This document shows positions 50,273 through 58,644 of a DNA stretch of 64,000 bases, in pieces. A program made the position numbers and the translations under genes. The notes below the pieces were generated by a model. It was not told where the DNA came from. It searched no databases and saw only the letters and a list, made by a program, of their open reading frames with translations. Positions within the stretch are counted from its first letter, which is position 1, and every line of letters starts with the position of its first letter. The DNA comes from Rhizobium leguminosarum (GTDB taxonomy: Bacteria > Pseudomonadota > Alphaproteobacteria > Rhizobiales > Rhizobiaceae). The stretch lies in the NCBI RefSeq assembly GCF_002953715.1, contig NZ_CP025012.1, positions 930,001 through 994,000 of the forward strand, given 5' to 3'.

Positions 50273-52612
50273 TCAAGGCAGTGTATAGGCGATCACGTAG
50301 TCGCCGGGCTTCGTGCCGACCGAGCCGTGGCCGCCGGCGACCATGACGACATATTGCTTGTTGTCATCAGTCATGTAGGTCATTGGCGTCGCCTGGCCAC
50401 CGGCGGGAAGCCGTCCCTGCCAGAGCTCCCGCCCACTCGTCACATCGTAGGCGCGCAAATAGTTGTCGACCGCGGCACCGAGGAAAGCGACGCCACCCTT
50501 GGTCAGCATCGGCCCGCCGATGCCGGGTACGCCCACCTTGAAGGGCAGGGGTAGCGGCGTCATGTCGTGCACAGTGCCGTTCTTGTGCATATAGGCGATC
50601 TTGCCGGTGCGCAGGTCGACGCCGGCGACATAACCCCATGGCGGCGCCTGGCAGGGGATCTTGAGCAGCCCGAGGAACGGACCCATGAAGACGCCGTAGG
50701 GCGCGCCGTCATTGCGGTTGAGCCCCTGTTCGCTGCCCTTCTCATCCTGGCCTCTCGGCGGAATGTCGGCCGCCGGCACCAGGCGTGAGGTGAAGGCGAG
50801 ATAGGTCGGCATGCCGAACATGATCTGCCGCTCCGGATCCACCGCCACGCTGCCCCAGTTGAAGGTGCCGAAATTGCCGGGATAGACGATTGTTCCCTGC
50901 AGCGAGGGCGGCGTGTAACGGCCCTCATAGCGGTAGCGGTGGAAATCGATGCGGCAGGCGAGCTGATCAAACAGCGACACGCCCCACATATCCTTTTCCT
51001 GCAGCGGTTCGGGCGAGAAGGTGAGGTCAGAGATCGGCTGCGTCGGCGAGGTATGATCGCCTGAGACCGCTCCATCAGGCGCCGGGATTTCCTTGACAGG
51101 GATGATCGGCTCGCCGCTGCGCCGGTCGAGCACGTAGATATCGCCCTGCTTGGTCGAGCCGACGAGGGCGGGAACGACGGTGCCGTCCTGCTTCGTCAGG
51201 TCGATGAGCGCCGGTTGGGCTGGGACGTCCATGTCCCAGAGATCGTGATGCACCGCCTGGCGCACCCAGCGCAGCTGGCCGGTGGCGATGTCGAGTGCGA
51301 CGATCGAGGAAGAAAACTTCTCGACATTGGCGCTGCGGTTGATGCCGAGCTGGTCAGGCACCTGGTTGCCGAGCGGGAGGTAGACCATGCCGAGCGTCTC
51401 GTCGACGCTGAAGACCGACCAGCTGTTCGGCGAGTTGGTGGTGTAGGTCTGGTCGGCTGCGATCGGCGTCGTGACATCGGGATTGCCGGAATCCCAATTC
51501 CAGATCAGTGCGCCGGTATTGATGTCGAAGGCGCGGATGACGCCGGATTGCTCCTGCGTCGAATAATTGTCGTTCACCGCTCCGCCGATGATGATCTTGC
51601 CCGCCACGGCCACCGGCGGCGAGGTGGAATAATAGTAGCCGGCGGGATTGTAGCGCATGCCGGTTTCGAGATGCAGGACGCCCTGGTCGGCAAAGCCGGT
51701 GCAGATCTTCCCGTCCGCCGCATCGAGCGCGATCAGCCGGGCATCGGATGTCGGCAGGTAGACGCGCTCGGCGCAGGGTTGGCCGGCGGCAACGGTTGGA
51801 TCGGCATAATAGGTGACGCCGCGGCAGGTCTGATGCTGCCGGTCGGGGTTCATGCCTGAGTTGGCGTCGTATTTCCATTTCTCCTTGCCGGTCTTGGCGT
51901 CGAGCGCGATCGCCCAGTTATGCGGCGTGCAGAGATAGAGCGTGTCCTTCACCTTCAGCGGTGTCACCTGATAGGTCGTCTCGCCGACATCGTCCGGCCG
52001 CTTGACGTCGCCGGTCTGGTATCGCCACGCTTCCTTGAGAGTGGAGACGTTCTGAGCAGTGATCTGGTCGAGCGGCGAATAGCGCTGGCCGAAGGGCGTG
52101 CGGCCGTATTGATGCCATTCGCCATCCGGCACGCTGCCGCCGAAGGCGGGATTGGCGGCAACCGTATCCTTGGGCAGCTCGCCGGCAAGATCGTGCGGGT
52201 CAGTCGTCATCGAATAAAGGGCGACGCAGATGGCGAGGACCACAGGCACGGCAAGCGGCCAGGGGTTGGCGGCGTAGGTGATGCCCGTCGGGCTGCGCAG
52301 CCCGAGCGGCCGGCGGATCCATGGCGTCAGCAGCCAGAGCCCGAGCAGGATGATCATGCCGCCGCGCGGGCCGAGCTGCCACCAGTCGAAGCCGACCTCC
52401 CAGATCGCCCAGGCGAGTGCCGCCACGACGAGCACCGCATAGACCCAGAGCGCCACCGCCTTGCGCATCAGAAGCAGCCCGGCGGTAATCAGGAACATCA
52501 GCCCGGCGAACAGATAGAAGACGCTGCCGCCGAGTGTGACGAGCCAGAGCCCGCCACCGCCGAGTGCCAGCCCGATGATGATGAAGAAGATGGAGGTGAC
52601 GATGATCGCCAT
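50273..52612 (-). CDS. gcd: Membrane-bound PQQ-dependent glucose dehydrogenase
   Basis: 779-residue quinoprotein oxidising glucose to gluconolactone in the periplasm and reducing ubiquinone. N-terminal membrane domain of about five helices (residues 1-140), then an eight-bladed PQQ beta-propeller. Recognisable stretches: DGEWHQYGRTPFGQRYSPLDQI (blade 1), HQTCRGVTYY, RWVRQAVHHDLWDMDVPAQP and the C-terminal GGQATPMTY. ATG at 52612 (MAIIVTSIFFIIIGL) chosen; upstream codons are not protein-like. Gluconate enters the Entner-Doudoroff route, linking it to zwf-type metabolism; activity needs externally supplied or cell-made PQQ. Confidence 0.93.
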   Translation of the reverse strand: MAIIVTSIFFIIIGLALGGGGLWLVTLGGSVFYLFAGLMFLITAGLLLMRKAVALWVYAVLVVAALAWAIWEVGFDWWQLGPRGGMIILLGLWLLTPWIRRPLGLRSPTGITYAANPWPLAVPVVLAICVALYSMTTDPHDLAGELPKDTVAANPAFGGSVPDGEWHQYGRTPFGQRYSPLDQITAQNVSTLKEAWRYQTGDVKRPDDVGETTYQVTPLKVKDTLYLCTPHNWAIALDAKTGKEKWKYDANSGMNPDRQHQTCRGVTYYADPTVAAGQPCAERVYLPTSDARLIALDAADGKICTGFADQGVLHLETGMRYNPAGYYYSTSPPVAVAGKIIIGGAVNDNYSTQEQSGVIRAFDINTGALIWNWDSGNPDVTTPIAADQTYTTNSPNSWSVFSVDETLGMVYLPLGNQVPDQLGINRSANVEKFSSSIVALDIATGQLRWVRQAVHHDLWDMDVPAQPALIDLTKQDGTVVPALVGSTKQGDIYVLDRRSGEPIIPVKEIPAPDGAVSGDHTSPTQPISDLTFSPEPLQEKDMWGVSLFDQLACRIDFHRYRYEGRYTPPSLQGTIVYPGNFGTFNWGSVAVDPERQIMFGMPTYLAFTSRLVPAADIPPRGQDEKGSEQGLNRNDGAPYGVFMGPFLGLLKIPCQAPPWGYVAGVDLRTGKIAYMHKNGTVHDMTPLPLPFKVGVPGIGGPMLTKGGVAFLGAAVDNYLRAYDVTSGRELWQGRLPAGGQATPMTYMTDDNKQYVVMVAGGHGSVGTKPGDYVIAYTLP

Positions 52613-52810
52613 AAGGCTGTCTCCCGCTGAGGTTAGCCGGGGTGAAGGATCGGGCGGAAAAGCCCCGCCGATCAGGCAGATAGCGCGAAGGAGATGCCTT
52701 TCAACGGCCACAATTGCCGCAGGGTGCCGATGCACCGAACCGGGCGTCGGGCCGGATGGAAGCGGATCGCAGTGGCACAAATGCTCCACCGAAACGGGCA
52801 AGACCGCCCG

Positions 52811-54313
52811 TCACGTTCCGCAGAAGGTCGCAAGCACTCGTTCGTCAGGCTTCGGCGGTTCCCTATAGGCGGCAAAGCCCGGCTGGTCCTCATAGGGTTT
52901 CGAAAGCACGCTCAGCAGCGCCTCGAACAGCGAGAAATCCCCGTCCTCGACGGCAGCCTTGATCGCCTGTTCGACCCGGTGATTGCGCGGAATGAAGGCC
53001 GGATTGACGCTGCGCATGGCAATGGCGCGCTCGGTGGCCGTCTGCGGATCGCGGGACAGCCTCTCGCGCCACTGCGTGAGCCAGGGGCCGCAGGCGTCCG
53101 CTTCGCGGAAACTTGCCGCAAATGCGGGCTCTACAGCATCATCGCCGGCAAGATCCGACAGCCGCCGGAAGGTCAGGGTGAAATCGGCGCCCTGCGCCTG
53201 CATCAGCGACAGCAGCGCCTGCACCACTTCGAGATCGCCGTCCTCTTCGCCGGCAAGGCCGATCTTTTCGCGCATGCCGGCCAGCCAATGCGCCTGGAAG
53301 CGTTCGCCGTAACTCTTGATCACCACATTGGCCTTGTCGACCGCGCTGTCGGGGTCGGCGTCGATCAGCGGCAGCAGCGTTTCGCCAAGCCTTGCGAGGT
53401 TCCATTGGCCGATGCCGGGCTGGTTGGCATAGGCGTAACGGCCATGCTGGTCGATCGACGAAAAAACGGTCGCCGGATCATAGGCATCCATGAAAGCGCA
53501 GGGGCCGAAATCGATCGTCTCGCCGGAGACGGTCATATTGTCCGTGTTCATCACGCCATGGATGAAGCCGACATGCAGCCAGCGGGCAATCAGCGCCGCC
53601 TGGCGTTCGGAGACCGCTTCGAAGAGCGAGAGATACGGGTTCTCGGCCTCTTTCAATGCGGGATAGTGCCGGTCGATCACATAGTCGGCCAGAGCCCGCA
53701 CACCGTCGGTGTCGCCCCTGGCCGCGAAGTACTGGAACGTGCCGACGCGGATATGGCTGGCCGCGACGCGGGTGAAGACCGCGCCTGGCAGCACCTCTTC
53801 GCGATAGACCGGCTCGCCTGTCGTCACCGCCGCCAGCGCCCGTGTGGCGGGAATGCCGAGCGCAAACATCGCCTCGCTGATGATATATTCGCGCAATACC
53901 GGCCCGATTGCCGCCCGCCCATCGCCGCGGCGCGAAAAAGGCGTCGGTCCGGCGCCCTTCAGCTGGATATCGTAGCGCTTGCCGCTGCGGTCGATGACCT
54001 CGCCGAGAAGGATCGCCCGACCATCACCGAGCTGCGGCGAGAAGCCGCCGAACTGATGCCCGGCATAGGCCATTGCCAGCGGCTCGGCCCCTTCGGGAAC
54101 GAGGTTGCCGGAAAAGATCGCCGCACCGTCGCGGCGCAAGGCCTCGACGTCGAGCCCGAGCTCGGCAGCGAGCGGCTCGTTGAGCTTGATCAGCCAGGGC
54201 TCCGCCACCGCAGTCGGCGCTTGCGCCGCAAAGAAGTGCTGGGGCAAACCGACATAGCTGTTGTCGAACGGAAAGGCCGCACCGGGCCGGTTTTTCTGCA
54301 GGGCGGAGGTCAT
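52811..54313 (-). CDS. selO: SelO-family protein adenylyltransferase (YdiU/UPF0061)
   Basis: 500-residue pseudokinase-fold enzyme that transfers AMP from ATP to Ser/Thr/Tyr of target proteins, a role in redox control in other bacteria. Family landmarks: FDNSYVGLPQHFFA near the N-terminus, GHQFGGFSPQLGDGRAILLGE (glycine-rich loop), DIQLKGAGPTPFSRRGDGRA (the invariant Lys), and HGVMNTDNMTVSGETIDFGPCAF (catalytic/metal Asn and Asp of the inverted kinase). The bacterial C-terminus ends VLATFCGT with the penultimate Cys typical of non-selenoprotein forms. Confidence 0.94.
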   Translation of the reverse strand: MTSALQKNRPGAAFPFDNSYVGLPQHFFAAQAPTAVAEPWLIKLNEPLAAELGLDVEALRRDGAAIFSGNLVPEGAEPLAMAYAGHQFGGFSPQLGDGRAILLGEVIDRSGKRYDIQLKGAGPTPFSRRGDGRAAIGPVLREYIISEAMFALGIPATRALAAVTTGEPVYREEVLPGAVFTRVAASHIRVGTFQYFAARGDTDGVRALADYVIDRHYPALKEAENPYLSLFEAVSERQAALIARWLHVGFIHGVMNTDNMTVSGETIDFGPCAFMDAYDPATVFSSIDQHGRYAYANQPGIGQWNLARLGETLLPLIDADPDSAVDKANVVIKSYGERFQAHWLAGMREKIGLAGEEDGDLEVVQALLSLMQAQGADFTLTFRRLSDLAGDDAVEPAFAASFREADACGPWLTQWRERLSRDPQTATERAIAMRSVNPAFIPRNHRVEQAIKAAVEDGDFSLFEALLSVLSKPYEDQPGFAAYREPPKPDERVLATFCGT

Positions 54314-54562
54314 GGTTCATAGGTAGGGCTAGGATGCATGCCGCGCAAGCCGGGCGATGAAGTCCTTCACGAAGAACAGATCCATGCAAGGAATCGTGAT
54401 CTGCCTTTACCTCTCGTCAAAGCAGCTTTGCCATAAACGACATAGCGCCGCCATGATCGCGGGCGTATAGCAAATCGTCTCCCCTTGGCTTTGCGCCATG
54501 TCATCCCCCGCGGCCTTGCTGCCTTGTGTGCTCCGCCGCGCCACCGCGAGTGATCCCGGACG

Positions 54563-56017
54563 ATGTCGGATCAGATTTACCAGGCGCCGATGGTTCGGCG
54601 CGCCACGCCCAATTTCCGGGTGATCGCGATGATTGTCGCGAGTGCGATGCTGATGGAAAACATCGACGCGACCGTGCTTGCGACCGCGCTGCCCACCATG
54701 GCGCGCGATTTCGGCGTCGGCGCCCCGGCCATGTCGATCGCCCTGACCTCCTATCTCCTGAGCCTTGCGATCTTCATTCCTGCAAGCGGCCGGATGGCCG
54801 ACAGTTTCGGCTCTCGCACCGTTTTTCGCTCGGCGATCGCCGTCTTCGTCGTCGGCTCCATCCTCTGCGCTCTCGCGCCGACGCTGTCATTCCTGGTGCT
54901 GGCGCGGCTGCTTCAGGGCATCGGCGGCGCGATGATGATGCCGGTCGGGCGCCTGGTGCTGATGCGCAGCGTCGACCGCAAGGATATGGTCAGCGCCATG
55001 TCCTGGCTGCTCGTACCGGCGCTGATCGGCCCGATCGTCGGCCCGCCGCTTGGCGGCTTCATCGTCACCTATCTCGACTGGCGCTGGATCTTTTATATCA
55101 ATGTGCCGATCGGCATCATCGGCATGATCTTCGTCTCGATCTACATCGACGAGGTCAAGGGCAAGGCAAGCGGTCCGTTCGATACGATCGGTTTCGTCCT
55201 TTCCGGCATCTCGCTCGGTTCGTTGCTCTTCGGTTTCGAAATGTCGAGCCATGAGGGGGAGGCTGCGTTTTCGATCTTCCTGATCGCGCTTGGCCTGCTC
55301 TTCGGCATCGCCTATCTCAGACATGCCCGCAAGCACCCGTCGCCGATCATGGATTTCTCGCTGATGAAGGTGCCGAGCTTCGGCACGTCTGTGATCGCCG
55401 GTTCGCTGACGCGCATCACCCAGGGGGCGCAGCCCTTCCTGTTGCCGCTGCTCTTCCAGATCGGCTTCGGCCTGTCTGCCGCCGCTGCCGGCCAGATTAT
55501 CATCGCGACCGCGCTTGGCGCTCTCGCCATGAAGCCGATGGCGAAGTTTGTCTTCCGCCGGCTGGGCTTCCGCAGGAGCCTCATCCTCAACGGTATCCTC
55601 GGTACGATCGGCTATGGCCTCTGCGCCGCCTTCCGGCCGGACTGGCCGATGCCGCTGATCTTTATCGTCCTGGTGCTCAGCGCCTTCTTCCTGTCGTTCC
55701 AGTTCACGGCCTATAATACCATTGCCTATGACGAGATCAGCAAGGAGCGGATGAGCTCGGCCACGAGCTTCTACACCACCTTCCAGCAACTGATGCTGTC
55801 GCTCGGCATCTGCATCGGCGCCTTGGCGCTGCACGGCTCCATGGCCTTCAATGGCGCCGAAACGCCGGCCCTTGGCGATTTCTCGGCGGCCTTCGTCGTC
55901 GTCACGATCATCTCGATCACCGCAACCTTCTGGAACCTGCGCTTCTCGCCGACTGCCGGCGAGGAGATCACCGGCTACAAGGCCAAACGGACGAAAGGCG
56001 CCGTCGCCAAAGGCTGA
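54563..56017 (+). CDS. DHA2-family major facilitator exporter
   Basis: 484-residue, 14-helix proton/drug antiporter. TM1 MIVASAMLMENIDATVLATALP is the DHA2 signature; TM2-3 loop SGRMADSFGSRTVFRSAIAV is motif A; TM5 LLVPALIGPIVGPPLGGFIVTY is motif C. No adaptor protein gene adjoins it, unlike the EmrAB-type operon at 29.4-32.4 kb, so it probably works alone at the inner membrane. An in-frame ATG at 54590 is an alternative start; neither has a strong ribosome binding site. Substrate unknown. Confidence 0.92.
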   Translation: MSDQIYQAPMVRRATPNFRVIAMIVASAMLMENIDATVLATALPTMARDFGVGAPAMSIALTSYLLSLAIFIPASGRMADSFGSRTVFRSAIAVFVVGSILCALAPTLSFLVLARLLQGIGGAMMMPVGRLVLMRSVDRKDMVSAMSWLLVPALIGPIVGPPLGGFIVTYLDWRWIFYINVPIGIIGMIFVSIYIDEVKGKASGPFDTIGFVLSGISLGSLLFGFEMSSHEGEAAFSIFLIALGLLFGIAYLRHARKHPSPIMDFSLMKVPSFGTSVIAGSLTRITQGAQPFLLPLLFQIGFGLSAAAAGQIIIATALGALAMKPMAKFVFRRLGFRRSLILNGILGTIGYGLCAAFRPDWPMPLIFIVLVLSAFFLSFQFTAYNTIAYDEISKERMSSATSFYTTFQQLMLSLGICIGALALHGSMAFNGAETPALGDFSAAFVVVTIISITATFWNLRFSPTAGEEITGYKAKRTKGAVAKG

Positions 56018-56034
56018 CGCCGCCTTTCCCTTCG

Positions 56035-56235
56035 TCAGCAGCCGCCTAGGCCCTCGCACCGGTCCGCCTCGAGCCCGTAGGTCATCGGGCCGGGCAAGCC
56101 CCCGAAGGCGAGATCACTATCCCGCAGCGCCACCTCCACGGCGGCCTCGGGCTCGGTGCGCCTCTGCCGTCCCGTGATCACAAGCCACAGATCGTGCCAG
56201 CGGCGCTCACGCATCATCGTGCCCCCAATCGTCAT
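56035..56235 (-). CDS. Small hypothetical protein (66 aa)
   Basis: Short gene 21 bases downstream of the homocysteine S-methyltransferase gene on the same strand, with a strong GGAGGAGAG ribosome binding site directly before its ATG, which supports it as real. Sequence RWHDLWLVITGRQRRTEPEA then VALRDSDLAFGGLPG has no recognised domain and ends in CEGLGGC, a possible metal- or redox-active Cys pair with Cys59. Likely cotranscribed with the methyltransferase. Confidence 0.5.
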   Translation of the reverse strand: MTIGGTMMRERRWHDLWLVITGRQRRTEPEAAVEVALRDSDLAFGGLPGPMTYGLEADRCEGLGGC

Positions 56236-56256
56236 TCTCTCCTCCCTCTCAGGTCG

Positions 56257-57204
56257 TTACGCCGCCTGCGGCAGGCATGCCTCGCAGATCGCCGCGACAT
56301 GGCGGTGGTCGGTGCCGCAGCAGCCGCCAAGCACGCGCACCGCAGGCATGCGGTCGATGAGCTTGCGGTAGCGGCGGCCGAGATCTTCGGGATCGCCCGC
56401 ATCCAGCGTTTCGCTATTGTCCAACTGCTCATGGCTCATGGTCGAGGCATTGGCGCGGATGCCGGAAATGCGCTTCACCCAGGCGCTTCCGAGATCGAGT
56501 GCTGTTTCGAAATGCGTCGGATGGGCACAGTTGATCATGTAATAGGCCGGCGCTCCGCCGGTCGCCGCATCCGTCGTCTCGATGGCGTCCTGAATGCTGC
56601 GGCCGGTCACCAGCCGGCCATCCGTCTCCAGCGTGAAGGAGATGGCCGAGGGTATGCCGAGCGACTGTGCCGCCCGCGCCACGCCGATCGCCTCGTCGAT
56701 GTTGGTCAGCGTGAAGGCGCTCACCATGTCGGCTTCCGTGCCGGCAAAAGTCCCGATCTGAAGGGCGTGGTAGTCTTCCGCTTCGGCCGCATCCATGAAG
56801 CCTGCCTTGTAGCCGTCGCCGCGCGGGCCGATCGCGCCACTGATGACGATCGGCTGCTCCGGCCGCTCATAGGCGCTGCGCAAGCCGATCAGCAGGTCGA
56901 TGGCCTCCTCGTTGACCGCCTTCAGGGCTTCGCTGGTATAGCCGAGCTTCTGCCCCCAGTCCGGATTAGCCCGCCATGTGGCGGTGTCGAGCACGAAGCC
57001 CGTTCCGTGCCGTCGTGCAATATCGAGATAACGGCGATAGTAATTCCGCATGCGCTGCCGCCCCTCTTCGGAAGACAGCAATATGAAGGCGGCGAAATGC
57101 GGAAGCTCGATCCCTTCCTGGAAGATCATCGTCGTTTCCATGCCGCCATCGGTAATGAAGGTGCCGCCTTTGAGCTGCGGCAAACCATTTCTGTACTTTG
57201 CCAT
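56257..57204 (-). CDS. Homocysteine S-methyltransferase family protein
   Basis: 315-residue TIM-barrel enzyme transferring a methyl group (from S-methylmethionine, betaine or similar) to homocysteine or a related thiol/selenol. Zinc-binding cysteines are present: Cys in MINCAHP and the pair in GGCCGTD near the C-terminus, the hallmark of the Pfam S-methyl_trans family. GGGAGAGG before the ATG at 57204; the 44-codon upstream extension is rejected. Methyl donor not decided by sequence. Divergent from a TetR gene across a 218-base gap. Confidence 0.9.
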   Translation of the reverse strand: MAKYRNGLPQLKGGTFITDGGMETTMIFQEGIELPHFAAFILLSSEEGRQRMRNYYRRYLDIARRHGTGFVLDTATWRANPDWGQKLGYTSEALKAVNEEAIDLLIGLRSAYERPEQPIVISGAIGPRGDGYKAGFMDAAEAEDYHALQIGTFAGTEADMVSAFTLTNIDEAIGVARAAQSLGIPSAISFTLETDGRLVTGRSIQDAIETTDAATGGAPAYYMINCAHPTHFETALDLGSAWVKRISGIRANASTMSHEQLDNSETLDAGDPEDLGRRYRKLIDRMPAVRVLGGCCGTDHRHVAAICEACLPQAA

Positions 57205-57397
57205 TGTTGAAACCTCTCCCTCGCGGCACCCGATTGGCTGCCGTCGATGAATGATGTTCTGGCGCTTAATCGGCTGCCAAACTAGGCGACTTGAGGTATA
57301 CTCCAGGCGGTTTTGGTTTTTGCCGATTGATATCAATCGCTTGCTTCAGCCGAAGCCGTCGGGGGCGCAAGCAAGCCTGAATGAGCGGCGCTGAAAA

Positions 57398-57414
57398 CTG
57401 TACCGGCGGTACAG
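57398..57414. promoter_or_regulatory. Operator-like palindrome overlapping a ribosome binding site
   Basis: CTGTACC GGC GGTACAG, a perfect 7-base inverted repeat whose right arm abuts the GGAGG of the TetR gene at 57423. A good candidate for an autoregulatory TetR site. Confidence 0.7.
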
Positions 57415-57422
57415 GAGGGGAC

Positions 57423-58091
57423 ATGCGAAAGGGCGAGGAAACGCGAACCCGCATCCTCGATGTGGCCGAAGCGGCAGTCTTGCAGAAGGGTTTCGGCGGC
57501 ACCTCCATCGAGGAGCTGATCGCCGAGACCGGCATCACCAAGAGCGGCTTCTTCTATCATTTCAGGGACAAGAACGAGCTCGCCAAGGCGCTGCTCAATC
57601 GCTACATCGAAAATGACGAGCGCATCTACGACGAGATCTTCAACCGCGCGCGCGAGCTGACCGGCGATCCGCTGCAGTCCTTCCTGATCGGCCTGAAGCT
57701 GCTTTCCGAATTGCTCTCGGACCTGCCGAACGGCCATCCGGGCTGCCTTGTGGCGGGCATCTGCTACTACGAGCGGCTGTTCGACCGGGAGATACAGGAG
57801 ATCAACCGGAATGCGGTGCTTGCCTGGCGGCGGCGCTTTGGCCGCATGATCCGGGATATCGTGGCCGTCTATCCGCTACGCGAACCCGTCGACGTTGACC
57901 AGCTTGCCGACATGGTGTCCTCCGTCCTGGAAGGCGGCATCGTTTTGTCGAAGACGCTGAAGGAGCCGAACACGCTGGCCGAACAGGTGCTGATGCTCCG
58001 CACCTTCGTGAAGATGCTCTTCCTGCCGGTGGCGGAGATGCCGAAGGCGTCGAGCGGGTCAGCCTTTCATGGAGGCGCAGAGCCGCACTAG
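57423..58091 (+). CDS. TetR-family transcriptional regulator
   Basis: 222 residues. N-terminus MRKGEETRTRILDVAEAAVLQKGFGGTS, HTH IEELIAETGITKSGFFYHFRDKNELA and a C-terminal domain with GHPGCLVAGICYYERLFD, similar to the TetR_C_11-like group. GGAGG four bases before the ATG at 57423; a frame start at 57381 would read through the operator and is rejected. The palindrome at 57398-57414 suggests autorepression. It lies divergent to the methyltransferase gene, a possible target. Confidence 0.9.
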   Translation: MRKGEETRTRILDVAEAAVLQKGFGGTSIEELIAETGITKSGFFYHFRDKNELAKALLNRYIENDERIYDEIFNRARELTGDPLQSFLIGLKLLSELLSDLPNGHPGCLVAGICYYERLFDREIQEINRNAVLAWRRRFGRMIRDIVAVYPLREPVDVDQLADMVSSVLEGGIVLSKTLKEPNTLAEQVLMLRTFVKMLFLPVAEMPKASSGSAFHGGAEPH

Positions 58092-58102
58092 CTTTTTGGG
58101 CG

Positions 58103-58627
58103 TCAGTCCTTGCCTTCCATCGCCGCGGCCATTTCCGCGAGCTTTCGCACGGTGTTGAGATTGCGCGACGTTCCAGTCTTCAGTGCCGGCAGCTTCAGCT
58201 TCGAGCGGCCGGAGCCGTTGGGGTAATGCACGTAGATTTCCCGGCCGGCGAGTTTCGCCTCCTCGCCGTCGGGCGTAACCATCGTCGCCAGCGCATCGCC
58301 GGGCGCCTTTTCGGGCAGGAAGTAGACGAGCAGGAAGTTCGGCTTGGCATCGGGAAAGGGTGCGTTGGCAACGATTCCGTCGAGTTCCTTGCGGCCGCGC
58401 ACCATCACCCCCGGCCGCTTGCCCATCGTCTTGCCGAGCGCCTCGTCGAGCCGCTCCTCCACCGTCTTTTCCGCCTCATCCGAGCGGAAAAGCACGTTGC
58501 CGCTCTGGATGTAGGTCTTCACGTCGGAAAAGCCGAGGCCTTCGCAGACCGCCTTCAGCTCGGCCATCGGCAAAGAGCCGGTGCCGCCGACGTTCACCGC
58601 GCGAAGCAATGCTACAAAGACCGTCAT
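58103..58627 (-). CDS. DUF1697-domain protein
   Basis: 174 residues covering a complete DUF1697 domain: FVALLRAVNVGGTGSLPMAEL at the start, VKTYIQSGNVLFRSDEAE, then FPDAKPNFLLVYFLPEKAP, GREIYVHYPNGSGRSKLKLP and GTSRNLNTVRKLAEM. Cytosolic protein of unknown biochemical role, widespread in bacteria. GGAGGAG before the ATG. It precedes the 3' end of oligopeptidase B on the same strand by 17 bases in the reverse order (peptidase downstream is to the right). Confidence 0.9.
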   Translation of the reverse strand: MTVFVALLRAVNVGGTGSLPMAELKAVCEGLGFSDVKTYIQSGNVLFRSDEAEKTVEERLDEALGKTMGKRPGVMVRGRKELDGIVANAPFPDAKPNFLLVYFLPEKAPGDALATMVTPDGEEAKLAGREIYVHYPNGSGRSKLKLPALKTGTSRNLNTVRKLAEMAAAMEGKD

Positions 58628-58644
58628 CGGCTCCTCCGAATCCT

